In this document: positions 1 through 12,401 of the stretch, piece after piece
Layout: the number at the start of each line of letters is the position of its first letter
Numbering within the stretch: the stretch's first letter is position 1
Assembly (NCBI GenBank): GCA_965178125.1
Contig: OZ237741.1
Span: 496,001 to 560,000, forward strand
DNA length: 64,000 nt
Direction: 5' to 3'
DNA from: Bilabrum cf. latius
Taxonomy: Eukaryota > Bigyra: Bicosoecida > Bigyra > Bicosoecida
The notes under the pieces: generated by a model
The model's input: only the letters and a program-made list of their open reading frames with translations
Told to the model about the DNA's origin: nothing
The model's database searches: none
Program-made: the position numbers and the translations under genes

Positions 1-1612
1 CGGGCGGTTCGAGGATGCGGCGGATGCCTCTCGGGGTTCAGGATGCCTCTCGGCGCCACGACAGGGCTGTCTCCGGCGTCAAGCAGAGCCTAGCGCTGCT
101 CCTCCATATCCTACTCATGACCACAGAAAGACCCATCGGCATGCACGTGCGCATGTACCGACGCGAACGAGGCGAATGCAGCAATTACTGAAGCTAGCGT
201 CAGCATCGCTCTCTGCGTCCATCTCGTGAACAGGTCAAAAAGGGACATATTATAGATACACAGGCCCATTATGACTAATCAATTGTTAAACGTGACTAAA
301 ATCGCAAGATCGCAGGCCGTTGCAATCTCAAAGCAAGAGCTGGGAGCCTGGTTCTGTGCAAGCGAGCACCACGGCATGATTCACGGTACACAGGCACGGG
401 CAGGTGTTTCTCGAATCCCAGACCGACCAGAAATGAACTTACAGATAGTAAGATGCGTGCTGTGGGACAGCTAGCCAGCAGAATTGATTATTGCCGTGCT
501 TGAGGCACTCAAGTTTTTGACGACCCGCCTGTTGAATGGTTGTACGAACTGTATTACAGCGGTTGCAACTGAGATGCAAAACAGCACGTAACCCACTCGC
601 GACTGCACGGTGCAGTGAGCAGTCTGCACCGCTTGCACCGCGGAAGTTCAACTCGAAACGCATCGTCTCAGTGAATCAAGCAGTTGGGACCTTAAAGCTG
701 CGTCTTCAGGGCCAGCCACTGGCGTCGATTACGGCAACCTCGCAGCGACCATGCAAGACCCTCAGCAGGACTCCGAGCCGCTCAGCCCCGCCATTGACGA
801 GATTGAACCCGCTGCCTGGGCGCTGATCATCGCCGCCGGGAGCGGTAGCGGCACCGTGCTGTCCGAGATGCGAGCAGGCCTGCAGCAGACTGCAGGCATC
901 AGCATGGACTACGTCGAGGACGGCAGGGGAAGAGCGCGGGGAAGGGTGCAGCGGTGGCCATTGCCCAGCCCCAGCCCCAGTCCGACTTCGAGCCCGAGCC
1001 CCACGGCCAGCAGCAGCATGCTGCCGCCGAGAGCGAGCAGAGCCCCGACCTCGCCTCGCCCTCGCCCTCGCCGCAATAAGGTCCTTGTCATATTTGCAGT
1101 CTCGTCAATAGTGATGAGCAACGGCTGGTGATTAATTCGGAGCAATACAAATCTATACATTTGAATGCACTGTGTTCAAGTGCCTTAACCAGGTTTCGCG
1201 GGCTTGCAATGTCCGGATCATCAGGGCAGCCCCATACTATAGTAGTAGCGGGGTCCTGAACAGGCTGGTCGCTTGCACAGTGTCGTGCACTCTGGCGATC
1301 TGCAGCAATCGCGAGGTTCAAAGCAAGCCGTAGAACACTCTAGTCGGAGGTCCTGCTTCGCATGAATTTGCCCAAAAGAGCAGCAGTGGGTTGGATGGTC
1401 GTGCGACCACGCCCGCTGTGTGCGACCCTCGAGTTGCCTGATGAGGGTCGGCTCCGATTCCACTGATCCGGTCCACGCTTGTAGCTTGCAAGCGCCATTC
1501 CTATCCCCTCATAGTTGTCGACGCACTCCTAGTGAAAACACTAATCACTGCTTGCACGCGCGGTCGTCGGTGATTGGCTCTGCAAAGCTGGCAGTGCAAG
1601 GTTCGGTTGAGC
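1..1612. other. Left-edge stretch without a firm gene
   Basis: No complete gene is supported. A plus-strand open frame starts at the ATG at 751 and reads plausibly to about 912 (acidic, ending near MDYVED). In another frame, 940-1078 reads as a Gln/Pro/Ser-rich tail closing at TAA 1076-1078. The two could be parts of one spliced gene or the end of a gene, but no clear splice pair joins them. The rest, including 1-750 and 1080-1612, shows nothing recognisable beyond short chance frames. Confidence 0.3.
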
Positions 1613-4600
1613 ATGAAGTCCGTTTCATGCGCGTTGCTTTGTCTGGGCATCGGGTTTGTGTTGGCCCAGGACAGCTGCACAGTATCTACTAGTAGTGTGG
1701 CATAGCTAGTGGTGACCGAAGCACGAATGTAGCAGTGTTTCGAAGCAATGCATAGGAATTACACCTCTTGGTCACAGTCCGCAGAAGCAATTGTGGCAAC
1801 CGCAAGCCAGCACGCATATATGGACCTGTAGCGGCAATCAGGGCCCCCATTCGTGTATAAGCTGTAGACGCTTAGGAGCCTACGAGCACTTGCATGTGCT
1901 GCTCGAGTGCTGGACGGTTCTGCCAGCGCTGCGTAGAGGCAATTCGCGCTAGATAATGGCGGGCTCTGTCGACAAGACTCATCTGCTTCACTCTAGCCTG
2001 GCCTCCCAACTCAATGCATTGATGCAACAACCTCGACTTTCCAGTTCTATGACGCTCTCTCGCGGGTGATTCAGCGCCTCGATGACGCGCACGCATCGGT
2101 TACCAAGCCGGCTTGCTTCGCGTTCCTGGCGTTTGTCCCTGCTCGCGCCACGCCGTTTCACGACGGCGAAACAGGAGAATTACGCATGTTTCTATCCCGC
2201 TACTCGACGTTTACGGAATCGCTGGCGCCCTAGCTGCTGTCGTACGTGCCTGCAGCGGCACCTCTGCCAGCCAGCGCAGGCACCTGGTAGTTCTACGAGA
2301 TCGCGGAGATAAACAATCAGTCGGCAGCAAGCTATGTCCTAGACCTCGTCGAGAGAGAATCCAGACCCCTCTCGGGATACGCGCACGACCGCGCCTCTCG
2401 GGTTTCAAACGCCGTGCAGGGGGGGAGTGCCTTCCTGCGGGACCTCAGGTTTGAGTCCATGCCATCGCCCAACGACAGCACCATGCATCTGGGACTCAGG
2501 CGGTGTCAGGGACCTGAAAGCATCGTAAGGAATGCCATCGGATCCAGCGGTTCCGCAGGCGACGGGCAGGCACCGCTCGACCAGAACAGCTTTCGGATCG
2601 GAGTCTAGTCCGGTGTGTCATGTGACGAGGAGGGTGCACAGCTGCAGCATGTGTCCGTTGAGTTCGTGTACTTGTTTACGGGCCAAGACATGCCTGCTGA
2701 TGTGACGGACTTGGACTCGATGTGCGCGGCGGGAGCGCCCTCCTCTGGGTTGGAACCAGCTCGAGTAGGAGCAGCGGAGAGCGGGGGCAGTGCCTTGCCT
2801 GCGAGCGGCAGCGACGATCGCGCGCAAGCTGCCACCAACTCGAGCGGCAGCCCGTCGCAGAGACAGCAGCCAAGCCTGCAGGGTAGCAAGAAGTGGTTGA
2901 GGCGGATTTCCATGGCGGCTCGCGAGCTGCAAGCCACAAGGGTCGCGTGTAGGCTGGACAGCAGCTGCCGGGGCGCGGTCTCAGCATCCTTGGCGGGGCG
3001 GGGGAGGAGACAGAGGAGGCACGCGACTGAGCTGGAGTGGCTGGTGGGAGGACGAGACGCGGCCCGTAGGACAGCACAACGGGTGCTGAGCAGACTGGAA
3101 GAAGCAGCTGCGTCGGCGCATCGGCAGGACTCAACGCGTGCAGAAAGGCGAGCTGCTCTATTGGACGACGCCGAGGATCCACCCGTTTCGGAATACGGCA
3201 TCGATGAGCTCCACGAGCTCTCCAGGATCCTCTCAGGGAGGGCCCCGCGCCACCCGGGAAGCTCGATGCTCCCAGCCGTGGTGAGGCGCATGAAGGCTGG
3301 GGCGACTCTTCGCGTCTCTGCTCTCCAAGCGAGGCAGCTGCAGCGCCGGGCAGGCAGGTCTGCAGGCATGCGCAGGCTCCAGTCGGAGTCGGAGTCGCCA
3401 AGCAGCAGCAGCAGCGGCGTGTCAGGAGGGCGCATCGATGTGCTTCGGAGCTTCAACGAGGACGATGGGCTGGGCGTGTACATGGTCACGCTTGAGATCC
3501 TCCCCCCCGCGCTGGCTGCGGTTTCGTCTCCTCTGCAGCAGCGGATCATCGTGCTGGATCTGACCACCTTCCTACCTGCAGGGGTGCTCGAGTGCCTGAA
3601 CGAAGAGTCGCTCCCGCAGGGGCAGACTGCCGACGAGTGCTTCAACAGCTTCATCGCAGGCTTCATCGCGGACGGTCCAAACCGCGCCCTCACAGAGATG
3701 GAGGAACAAGGGGCCGATGCGATCCTGGTAGATCTCTCCTCCAACGGCGGCGGGCTCATCGCACTCGCTCAGGCCACCGCCATTGCCCTGACACCCGTGC
3801 TGGGGAACAACCCCGCCCTCGCCGTGACCACCGTCGAGCTGCGGCCAACCGAGCTTCTGACGCTCGCGGCCAAGCGGTTTGAGGAGCAATCGGTGTCCAG
3901 CGATGACCTGGAGCACTTCCCCGGCGCTGGTCTCACAGACCCGTCCGACACGTCGCTAGCAGCATCCGAGGGCCAGCACGGATGGGGCTTCCTCTACGAT
4001 AACGAGGCTGGCACGAGGCTCCCAACTCGACGGCACGGGGGCTAGGGCTACAAGATGACCGTCCCTGTGTTTCCCGTGCCCCCAGCGGCCGCGGCTTCGC
4101 TGGCAGCGGACGAGGACGGCTTCATCCGGTATCCCGTGGTTCTAGACAGGTCGACTCTAACAGCTGTGACCGACGGCATGTGCGGGTCTGCATGCTCGCA
4201 GTTCCTCAGGGTGCTCAAGGACAACGGGCTAGCCACTGTGCTAGGGGGCAGTCCGGGGCGGCAGCTGTCTCTGTCATCGTCCTCGGCGTTCTGCGGAGGA
4301 TTCGTGACCTCTTCCGCCATTGCCGACACGATCGCGTGGCTGGAGGAGGCGGAAGAGGTGGCCGGGTTTGATCCCGGGACCGCTCTGTCGCAGGCGGGAG
4401 TGCCTTCCTTCGCTGACGACCCGGAATCAGGAGTCGTGTTCTCCATTGTGGCTCCGAATTCCACGCTGGAGCTGGGCATCACGATCGGAAGCTCGCTGAG
4501 CCCCTCGAGGCCAGCGTGGCCCATCCAATTCGATCCCGCGATTCCCGACGGGCAGGACGAGACTCCGTACTTGAATTCGCTGGCGGAACCGTTCGCCGCG

Positions 4601-5152
4601 CTTCGTATGGTAGCTAGCGCGGCCGAAACGCAGCCGGCGGGCGGCATGGGTGGGGCTGCTCGATTGCTGTGGGCGAGCGCTGGGATCGCCATGGAGGAGG
4701 CCCAGGCGGCGGGGAGGCAGGGTGGCATCGGTGATGCAGCGAGGGAGGATCGGCTGCAGGTGTGGGTGGTCGTCCTGGCGATCATGGTGGTGCTGCTGGG
4801 AATGGCAGTGATGTGGCTTGCGTGCGCGGCATGCACTGCTGGCCGCGCAGGTGTGGATCACCAAGCACTACCAACAGCCGGAGCAGCAGCTGGAGCAGGA
4901 GAAGGAGAAGGAGGAGAAGGAGGAGAAGGCAATCGATCGCAGGGAGTGCCGGTCGATGCGGGTCACCATCGCTAGGGGCATGGACATAATGGCAAGGGCA
5001 ATGGCAGTGAGGGTGTGGGGACGACGTCAGGCGCTAGTGGGCCAAGGCAGCCTCAGGTGGCTCCTTAGGGTGGCTACAGTGCCGGGCCACGCGGAGCATC
5101 AGGTGCTTCATCCACGGGCGGCGGTCGCAGCAAGCCTGCAGCATATGTTTGA
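1613..5152 (+). CDS. Secreted, membrane-anchored S41-type serine peptidase
   Basis: Single-exon gene of 1179 codons plus TGA (5150-5152) when TAG is read as sense; about twelve in-frame TAG codons occur (1703, 2231, 2288, 2606, 4043 and 4973 among them) and no TAA or TGA. The ATG at 1613 opens a signal peptide (MKSVSCALLCLGIGFVLA). Residues about 130-330 resemble the N-terminal part of CPAF/fungal-type S41 proteases (RLDDAHASV, then FYEIAEINNQSAASYVLDL). The peptidase core follows: ILVDLSSNGGG near residue 705 and DGMCGSACSQF near 855, where family knowledge places the nucleophilic serine. A hydrophobic helix near 1047-1068 (VWVVVLAIMVVLLG) is followed by a Gly/Ser/Gln-rich tail, suggesting an extracellular protease anchored by a C-terminal helix. 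It lies 187 bp upstream of PEPCK on the same strand. The family is fairly sure; the substrate is unknown. Confidence 0.8.
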
Positions 5153-5339
5153 TTTATTTATCCTGGGACATGCATACTCACGGCGGCAAATGCAGGGGTA
5201 TGTATAAGAAATAGAGTGGAATGCAAGGCGCAAGTTCATTTTCGTCGCATATCGGCGAACGTTCGTTTTTGCGGTTTCGTCGTCAGTTGCTCGCGGGAGA
5301 TCCCAAGGTTCCATAACTTCAACTCAATTTGGACAAGAC

Positions 5340-7717
5340 ATGGCAGCAGCAGCCGGTAGCGGATCCGAGGTTGACGTGAAGAGTATCCCCACTGCTCCGG
5401 AAGCGGTACTTAAGTCGCTTGAACTGGAGCGTTGGGGGGTAAAGGTTGGCGCTGCGCGGGTGTTCCACAATCTGAATCATGCACAGATTCGCGCGATTAT
5501 GAAGGACAGAAAGGAAGCCGTGGCCATCGATAATGGAACAATGGTTGTAGATACCGGTGAGAAGTGCCTTTTTACATCCTGTACTTCAGATTGGCCCGAT
5601 ATACGTGCCCGCACCTTGTCGATTGATCCCTGATGGGTGCTCGATGTGGCGGTCAAATCACGACCGTTCTTTCTTAGGCGGATGCTAGATTCAGCTTAAT
5701 CATTAACTTTCATACTGCAGCCCCATTCTGCGGTCGAAGCCCCACGGATAGGTGAGTTGTATGCCTGAGCATTTATATCGTCCTGCTACATAGGAAGCAG
5801 GCAGATCCAAATGGCAGAGTGCGGGTATTTGGACGCCAATACACATCGCATTGGTTCAAGATGTGTCTTGGCAGTCATCCTGAGACAGTGTCGCACTTCC
5901 ACGTGGCTGCGCCCAGCTGCGTTATAATCGCTTTTGATTGGCGCAACGATAGTTTCGCCGAGTTTCTGTTAGCGCGAGATGGCCGATGGTATTGCAGGTT
6001 TTTGCCCCAATACGATGTGGTCAACAACTTTTGGCTTGTGTCCGCACGCCTAAAGCTCGCGCCTTGTCGCCTGCATCGTTCCTGCACACGTGTATCGATC
6101 GACCTGCCTCGGCATGACAACGCATCCGGTGATCTGCCCATCCTTTGCTCTGTAACGGCTCTCGCGCAAGTCCATTGATTTCACCGACGCGATCGCAGAT
6201 TCTGGGTAAAAGAAGGCCCCTCCGCGGAGCACATTGACTGGGGGAGCATCAACCAGCCCATCGAGCGGAGCAACTTTGACGCGCTGCACAAGCTCTCGCG
6301 CGAGTACCTGTCCAAGTCAGGCACGCTGTTCGTCTTTGACGGCTTCGTTGGCGCTTCTGAGGCCTCTCGCATCCATGTGCGGGTGGTGACCGAGCTCGTG
6401 TGGCAGCACCACTTCGTCACTAACATGTTCCGGCCGCCGTCGACGCCCGAGGCAGCTGCCGAGCTGGCCGCCGCCAAGCCGGACCTCGTCATCCTCAACT
6501 CGTGCGGCGTGACCGATCCGGACTGGAAATCCCACGGCCTCAACTCGGAGGTCTTCGTGGCCGTGCACGCCGACGAGGGCCTGGCCGTGATCGGGGGAAC
6601 AAGCTACGGGGGTGAGATGAAGAAGGGGGCCTTCTCCCTGATGAACCTTCGCTGCCCCCTCAAGGGGGTCCTCACCATGCACTGCTCGGCCAACAAGGAC
6701 CCGGAATCGGGGAACACGGCCCTGTTCTTCGGCCTCTCCGGCACGGGCAAGACCACCCTCTCGGCGGACCCCAAGCGCCTCCTCATCGGCGACGACGAGC
6801 ACGGCTGGGACGAGCACGGGATCTGGAACCTGGAGGGCGGCTGCTACGCCAAGACGCTCAACTTGGACCCGGAGGCCGAGCCCGACATCTACAACGCGAT
6901 CAAGCCTCCCGGGGCACTCCTGGAGAACATCAAGATCAACGAGGACGGCAGCCCCGACTACGCCGACGGGAGCAAGACCCAGAACGGGAGGGTCTCCTAT
7001 CCCCTGAACCACATCCGGAACGTGGACCCGGAATCGAAAGGCGAGCACCCCAGCGTGATTGTGTTCCTCACCTGCGACGCCACTGGCGTGCTCCCCCCCG
7101 TCAGCAAGCTCACGGCGGGACAGGCCCAGTACCACTTCCTGTCGGGGTACACGGCCAAGGTGGCCGGCACTGAGAGGGGCATCAAGGAGCCGGTTGCAAC
7201 CTTCTCGCACTGCTTCGGGGCGGCGTTCATGCCCCTGCACGCGACGGATTACGCTAAGCTCCTGGCCGAGAAGATGGAGAAGCACGGGGCCAAGGCCTAC
7301 CTGATCAACACGGGGTGGTCCGGGGGTGCCTACGGCGTGGGGCACCGGATGAAGATCAAGGTGACGAGGGCGTGCGTGGACGCCGTGCTCAACGGATCTA
7401 TTGAGAAGGCTCCCACAACAACGTTCCCCATCTTTGGGCTGCAGGTCCCCACCGAGCTGCCCGGTGTGGAGGGCAAGGTCCTGGACCCAAAGAGCACCTG
7501 GGCCGACGGTGCCGCCTTCGATGAGCAGCTGGCCAAGCTCGCCCTCAAGTTCAAGGAGAACTACAAGCAGTACCTCCGCGAGGACGTGCCCGATTTCTCC
7601 ATGCACGGGCCCCAGCTCGAGTCTGAGGGCGGCGTGGCGGGCGCGGGCAAGCCTGTGGATGGCGCCAAAGGAGGCATGCCGTCGGCGGGCGCTGCTACCG
7701 GCGGCGCGGGCCAGTGA
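5340..7717 (+). CDS. pckA: Phosphoenolpyruvate carboxykinase (ATP type), three exons
   Basis: Converts oxaloacetate and ATP to phosphoenolpyruvate and CO2, normally in the cytosol for gluconeogenesis or C4-like carbon shuttling. Exons inferred from splice signals and homology: 5340-5556, 5721-5751 and 6199-7717, giving 588 residues, slightly longer than usual (about 530-560). Exon 1 ends in phase 1 before GTGAGA. The 31-nt second exon lies between CTGCAG and GTGAGT and supplies the conserved GRSPTDR segment. Exon 3 starts after GATCGCAG and continues FWVKEG. Key motifs are LFVFDGFVGA, the P-loop GLSGTGKTTLS, the metal site GDDEHGWDEHG and RVSYPLNHI. It ends at TGA and has no in-frame TAG, so it reads the same in the standard code. 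The poorly conserved tail after residue about 560 is Gly/Ala-rich. Confidence 0.95.
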
Positions 7718-7954
7718 TGAGACCGGCAGGTTGAGCGCACTGAGGTGGCGTATCTCGGGGTGTGTGCCATGTGTTTCGGCGGTCGCGTCGTTGGAAATGG
7801 CGTTTAGGTGAACATGGAAAGAGAAAGAAAAGAGAGATAGTGGCGCGGCTCCGGTCCTGTGATTGGGATCGTAGTGAGCCGGACTGCGGCCGTTTGGTTG
7901 GCAGTCCTGTCGTCGAAGGTTGTTATGTTTGTAGCAGAGAACGCGACTGCCGAC

Positions 7955-8345
7955 TGCCGCAGGGGGGGGGCATAGCTTGCCCCCTCTCGCGGCATGGATG
8001 TCGGCACCAGAGCCTGGATTCTGTTGTGCTCGCACGGCGATCCAGTTTTGGTATGTCTTCGGACTGGTGCACGTGAATTGAACTCGATTGTAAAATGCTT
8101 CTATGTCATATCCCGAGATCCATTCTATGCAAACAGATCTTAATAGTTACACATAATGCAAAGCTTGCTGCGACGATCGAGCAGCTGCTCCGCCGGATCC
8201 TGGACTCCAACAGGACCTGGAGTCAACCATCGTCGCCCATGGCCTTCTTCATGTTCTCGAGGTTACGCAAGGACTTTCAAATCTCCTCTCGCTTTCTCTC
8301 CAAGCCGCTTCCGAGCTCGCGCACTTCAGCCGTGGCCTGATGATG
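7955..8345 (-). pseudogene. Copied 3' end of the coiled-coil gene at 15.0 kb
   Basis: This stretch is nearly identical to 14845-15165, the last ~40 codons and 3' flank of the coiled-coil gene (shared landmarks: CTCTCGCGGCATGG, GACTGGTGCACGTGAATTG, GCTTGCTGCGACGA). The copy carries small insertions and substitutions and stops matching near 8345, so it encodes nothing intact. The following 8346-8897 contains no recognisable gene. Confidence 0.85.
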
Positions 8346-8897
8346 CCTGGGATAGCCGTCTACGGGCAACTGTGTGTAGCGCAGACGCTGTGGCCCGGGG
8401 CGGATTGTGCTTTCTCTTCGAGCTGTGCATACTGGCATGGTGGACTTGACCTTTGTGTAGCCGTGCCGGATCGAAGGGAACCAGATCATCTATACCATGC
8501 ATCTGTATGGAGTGGTACTTGGGTGCCAAACACAATGAATCTCCCGAGTCGTGTGCCACCTTGCACCGTTCGAATCTCGCTTACTAGCGATACCCTGATC
8601 CGTCATGCGTGGATGCGGCTCGAACTGCCGTGAAAGCGAATAGTACACTTTGCAAGTACCCACCGTAGAAACTTGGCTACCCATAGCACATCCTGCCGTG
8701 CCCATCGACCTCCCTCCACAACTTCAGCCACAGCTGGGTGACTTGCGAATCAGCAGTGTCGGAGCAAGAGCAAGATCAATCGCATCGAAGGCTGACTTCG
8801 TCCAAGGTGGTGATGTACAACACAATAATGGAACAAAGTCTACGTGACGATCAAAGTGAGTCGTGAGCAAACATTCTGCAAGGCTTCTGCGACTCGA

Positions 8898-11800
8898 TCA
8901 CTGCCAGCGAGCTCTTTCCGCCAAGCAGGAGGGGTCTACAATCCTCCCGGCAGGCATCAGCTCGTCTCGGAGATCATGCTCAAGTTTTTTGGCTGCAGTA
9001 GATGCCGGCAAGCCTCCCCTTCCAGCCTCTCGTCTGGCTTTCATGCGCGCATCCAGCACACGAGCATCTGCAAAAAGGAACTACTGAAAGGCATCTCCGG
9101 TTAGAAGGTGCAGGTTGTCGTAGTCGATCACGAGTGGATTAGTTTTGGTCTTCTTTGTAGCCCCAGCGGCTGTACCTCCCGGTGCGTCTCCCCGGGAAGC
9201 CCTGTCGAAGACCCTTTCAACATCGTCTGCAAGGGGACGAGGAGTTGCCAGTAGACGGTGAGTGACCACCTGCGACTCATCCACGTCAAGCAACGCAGCA
9301 TATCGTCGGCGAGCCATGCTAGACTTGTTCTTGCCCAGAAAGGTCTTAAGATCAGCCATATTCACAGGGCTGTATCCGCTCTTCACCTGGATCCGAACCA
9401 CGTGATACTTGGGCACCGTGTCCGTCTGGCTTGCTTCTGGATCCTCTTTGAAGATCATAGTCAGATCTCCACCAAGCCTATCAGGCTCTTCCTTCAGGAC
9501 CTTATTTAGCAGCTCGTTTTTCTAGCTTGGCAGCTTGATGGCCTTGATCTTCGAAACAGCAGGCACCTTGGCTACGTAGTTGCCCTCGAAGCAGTTGCAC
9601 CGGTCGTGATCCACGGCGAACTCGTCCGTCTTCCAGACCGACTCTGGTAGTGACTTCAGAAGGTCTTTCTGCAGGACTTTCGACACAAAGTTGCGATGCA
9701 GCGACTCGGCAACCACAAGCTCGTAGTCATGACCTGGGATCATCATTGCCCAGAACTCGCGCCGAGTCAAGTAAATTCCCCGGCGAACATCGACGGCATG
9801 TGACAAGAACGCAAAAAATCCACTTAAGAACTCGAGCGAAGCAACTCCAATGGGGTTTTCCTGCGGATCACGAGGTACTTCGGCTGCGGTCCGATACCCG
9901 ATCAGTTGCTTGTTGCGCCACCCAGACAGCTTCATGAGAAACCCATCCTCAGTGAGCATGACCTCTTCTCTATGCTCTCGGATCATATTTTCCTTGTATC
10001 TGCGATGCACTGCATCCACCGAAACTTTCGGAGGAGCCTTGAAGGGGTTTTGCTCGAGCTCCTTGTACCAGTCAGGGTGCAACTCGTTCAGCTCGTCCAG
10101 CATTGCAAGCGTCACATCACGGAAGCCGTCCTCATTGTTAGACAGGCAATTCCTCCACTATTTCAGCGTATCGTGCAGGTCTGTCTCTCCACTTGATCTG
10201 TCGTTTATGCCGAGAAGGCTGCGAGCCAAGGACCCCGTCTGCCAGAGTCGGGCTTGCACCCTGGCTCTGGAACCGTATGCTGCGCGCCTCACCGAATCAT
10301 CGCTTAGCGCCCTGGCTGCTGATGCGAACGTTAGCCTGCTGGGTGTTTGCTGTGCCTGGTTTGGGTTACAGTCTCCAATACCCGCTGCCAGCTCATGTCC
10401 TTGGGCAGTATCTGAGCCAGAGGACAGAGGCTCGCCTGAGTCTGTAACTGCATCCTCATGCAATCGAACTACGCTACACACATACTCCACACTAGGATAC
10501 ACCATCTGTCCGATATCCGACCAAGTCGTGTTAGAGCTAGCTAAATCCTTCGGCACCTTGCTCAGTTCAAGCGCGAGTGCCAGCACCACGTCCTCTGGAT
10601 GCACCACGTCCACCTGAGCTGTCACTGATGCGAGAGATGGCTCATCATCTGATATTGCAAACGTCGGGACCCACTTAGAATCTAAGCTCTTGTTACTAGA
10701 CTCGAGCTGCCGGGTCATCATGAGCAGCATCTCTATATCCGTGTACTTGTACTCCAAAAATCTCGGTCGCATCTTTGACCGCTGCAAAGAGTATGCTGAC
10801 CTCTCGTAAACGACGTCCCCCAAGTGGGACGCAGTGCCGCTCAGCAACATCATTGGAAATGATGGAGTGAAAACGATGTCATCAACCGAATCCCAGAACA
10901 CTCTTTCTTGCGCAGTATAGTCGTGGGGATCCGAAATTGTCCTTTTGGCAGGACCTGAGCTCAACATTTCCTGGGCCTCATCGATGACGAGCGTGCAGTC
11001 GATCTATCGCGTACCTAGCCATTGCAAAGCATCTTTAGCTTTAAAGGCGCCTAGGGCTGGCACTGCCCAGTTCGGCAAGTCTGGATCCTACAGCAGGCCC
11101 TGCTGGTGCAGCCCTGCAGCAAGGATCGCGGTGGGTGGCGCTCTGGTCAAGGTGGTCTACATACCACCAGTCGGATTCTCCAATATCATCCCAATGTGTA
11201 TCTTGGAACCCATCGGGGCTTGGCCCTTGTAAGCCCACCCAATGAGTTGCCTGCAGAGCACCACGTTCAGCAACAACTGCGTCTTGCCAAACCCCTTGAA
11301 CCCCATCAAGACCCCGCCGCGCAGCAGCTTGGGGTTCTTTTCAAAGCTCTGCAATATGAGAGTTTGGAGCATGTCCTCTCGCTCCGAGCCAAGCCCAGTA
11401 TCAACGATTGGCAGGATTTGCAGTCCAGGCTAAGGCACCTTCGTGTCGGGTTCGACGGCATCCAAAAACACCAAGGCATCGCCAATGAGACGGAGGCAGT
11501 CCCGCAAAGCACACGCCATAGAATAACTGTGCAGCCCAGGCCCCGTCCTAACGATGTGCTGACGGACGGCCTCTTCCAGCGTGTCCGCCTTGAAGTAAGC
11601 TGGCACTTCGAAGCCTGCGTCGGTGACTAAACTGCTCACCTTAGAGACAAATTCACCTACGTTTGGGATAATTACATTGCTAGTGTCATCCAGGTAGTTC
11701 GAAGGAGGCATGCCTAGATTCTGCAGATTCTCCTCCGCTGCCTCTTTAACTCTGTGCATTGCGGCAGCGACCCTGCTCTTCAAGGCCTGCAGATCCTACA

Positions 11801-12401
11801 CAGCTTCTTTACTTTTCAGGTACATGAGCACATTCATATTCTCCAATGATGCTAGGATCCCGCTCTCCGCTACCCTCTATTCTCGAGGGCTGCGACTTCT
11901 CATGAACGCTGCAACGGACTTCTGCAACTGGTCTCGGATGTTCTCTTTCTAGGGATCGATTCGTCGAGCCACCGTAATTGCACCCCACTGGTATGCAACA
12001 ACCGAAATGTTGTCCACAGAAACGTCGGAGTTTTCTGCTAACTCCTCCTGTACAAGCTGACTGAAGTCCGATGCAAGCAATACATCGAGTGATCCGGTAT
12101 CCCACCCGAAGTGCAGGTCATGGATCAAATCAATGTCTGTTGAGGCCTCAAATGTGCACGATCTAGAAAAAGATAAGGTGCGATGTGAGCTTAAACGTTG
12201 CCTTGGATGGCAGATTTCATACACTGAAGAACGCAAGGGTTGCAGAAACGTTGCTCTCTCCAGCCTTGCCTTCGGAATCGCGGCGATTGATGCTCGACCA
12301 AACTGCATTCTAATGGAATGGTTCGACACAACTTCAGAAAATGGTTCTTGAATGCTTGAAACACCTTTCCAACCAGCCACATCAAAATAGGCTTCATGCA
12401 C
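8898..12401 (-). CDS. P-loop NTPase plus PD-(D/E)XK-like nuclease, Crinkler/RHS-like
   Basis: One frame of about 1167 codons on the minus strand, closed by TGA at 8898-8900 and crossed by roughly a dozen TAG codons but no TAA or TGA. The 5' end is unresolved: the frame opens at a GTG at 12401, so an upstream exon is likely. A Walker A motif (GFKGFGKTQLLLN) lies near residue 360, a Walker B with DEAQ-type ending (LVIDEAQEM) near 470, then LLSGTAS as a likely sensor. The C-terminal third has GGDLTMIF followed by VVRIQVKSG, the D...QxK pattern of restriction-endonuclease-fold nucleases. NTPase plus nuclease is the arrangement described for the transposon-derived Crinkler/RHS families of eukaryotes. 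No N-terminal Crinkler header is seen. It could instead be a transposon-encoded ATPase. Neighbours include a reverse-transcriptase remnant, so a mobile origin fits. Confidence 0.6.

Noticed and set aside
6317-8035. 572-codon minus-strand open frame opposite PEPCK
   Set aside because: It lies antisense to a clearly conserved enzyme, has no recognisable domain, and is open because of GC-rich codon bias.
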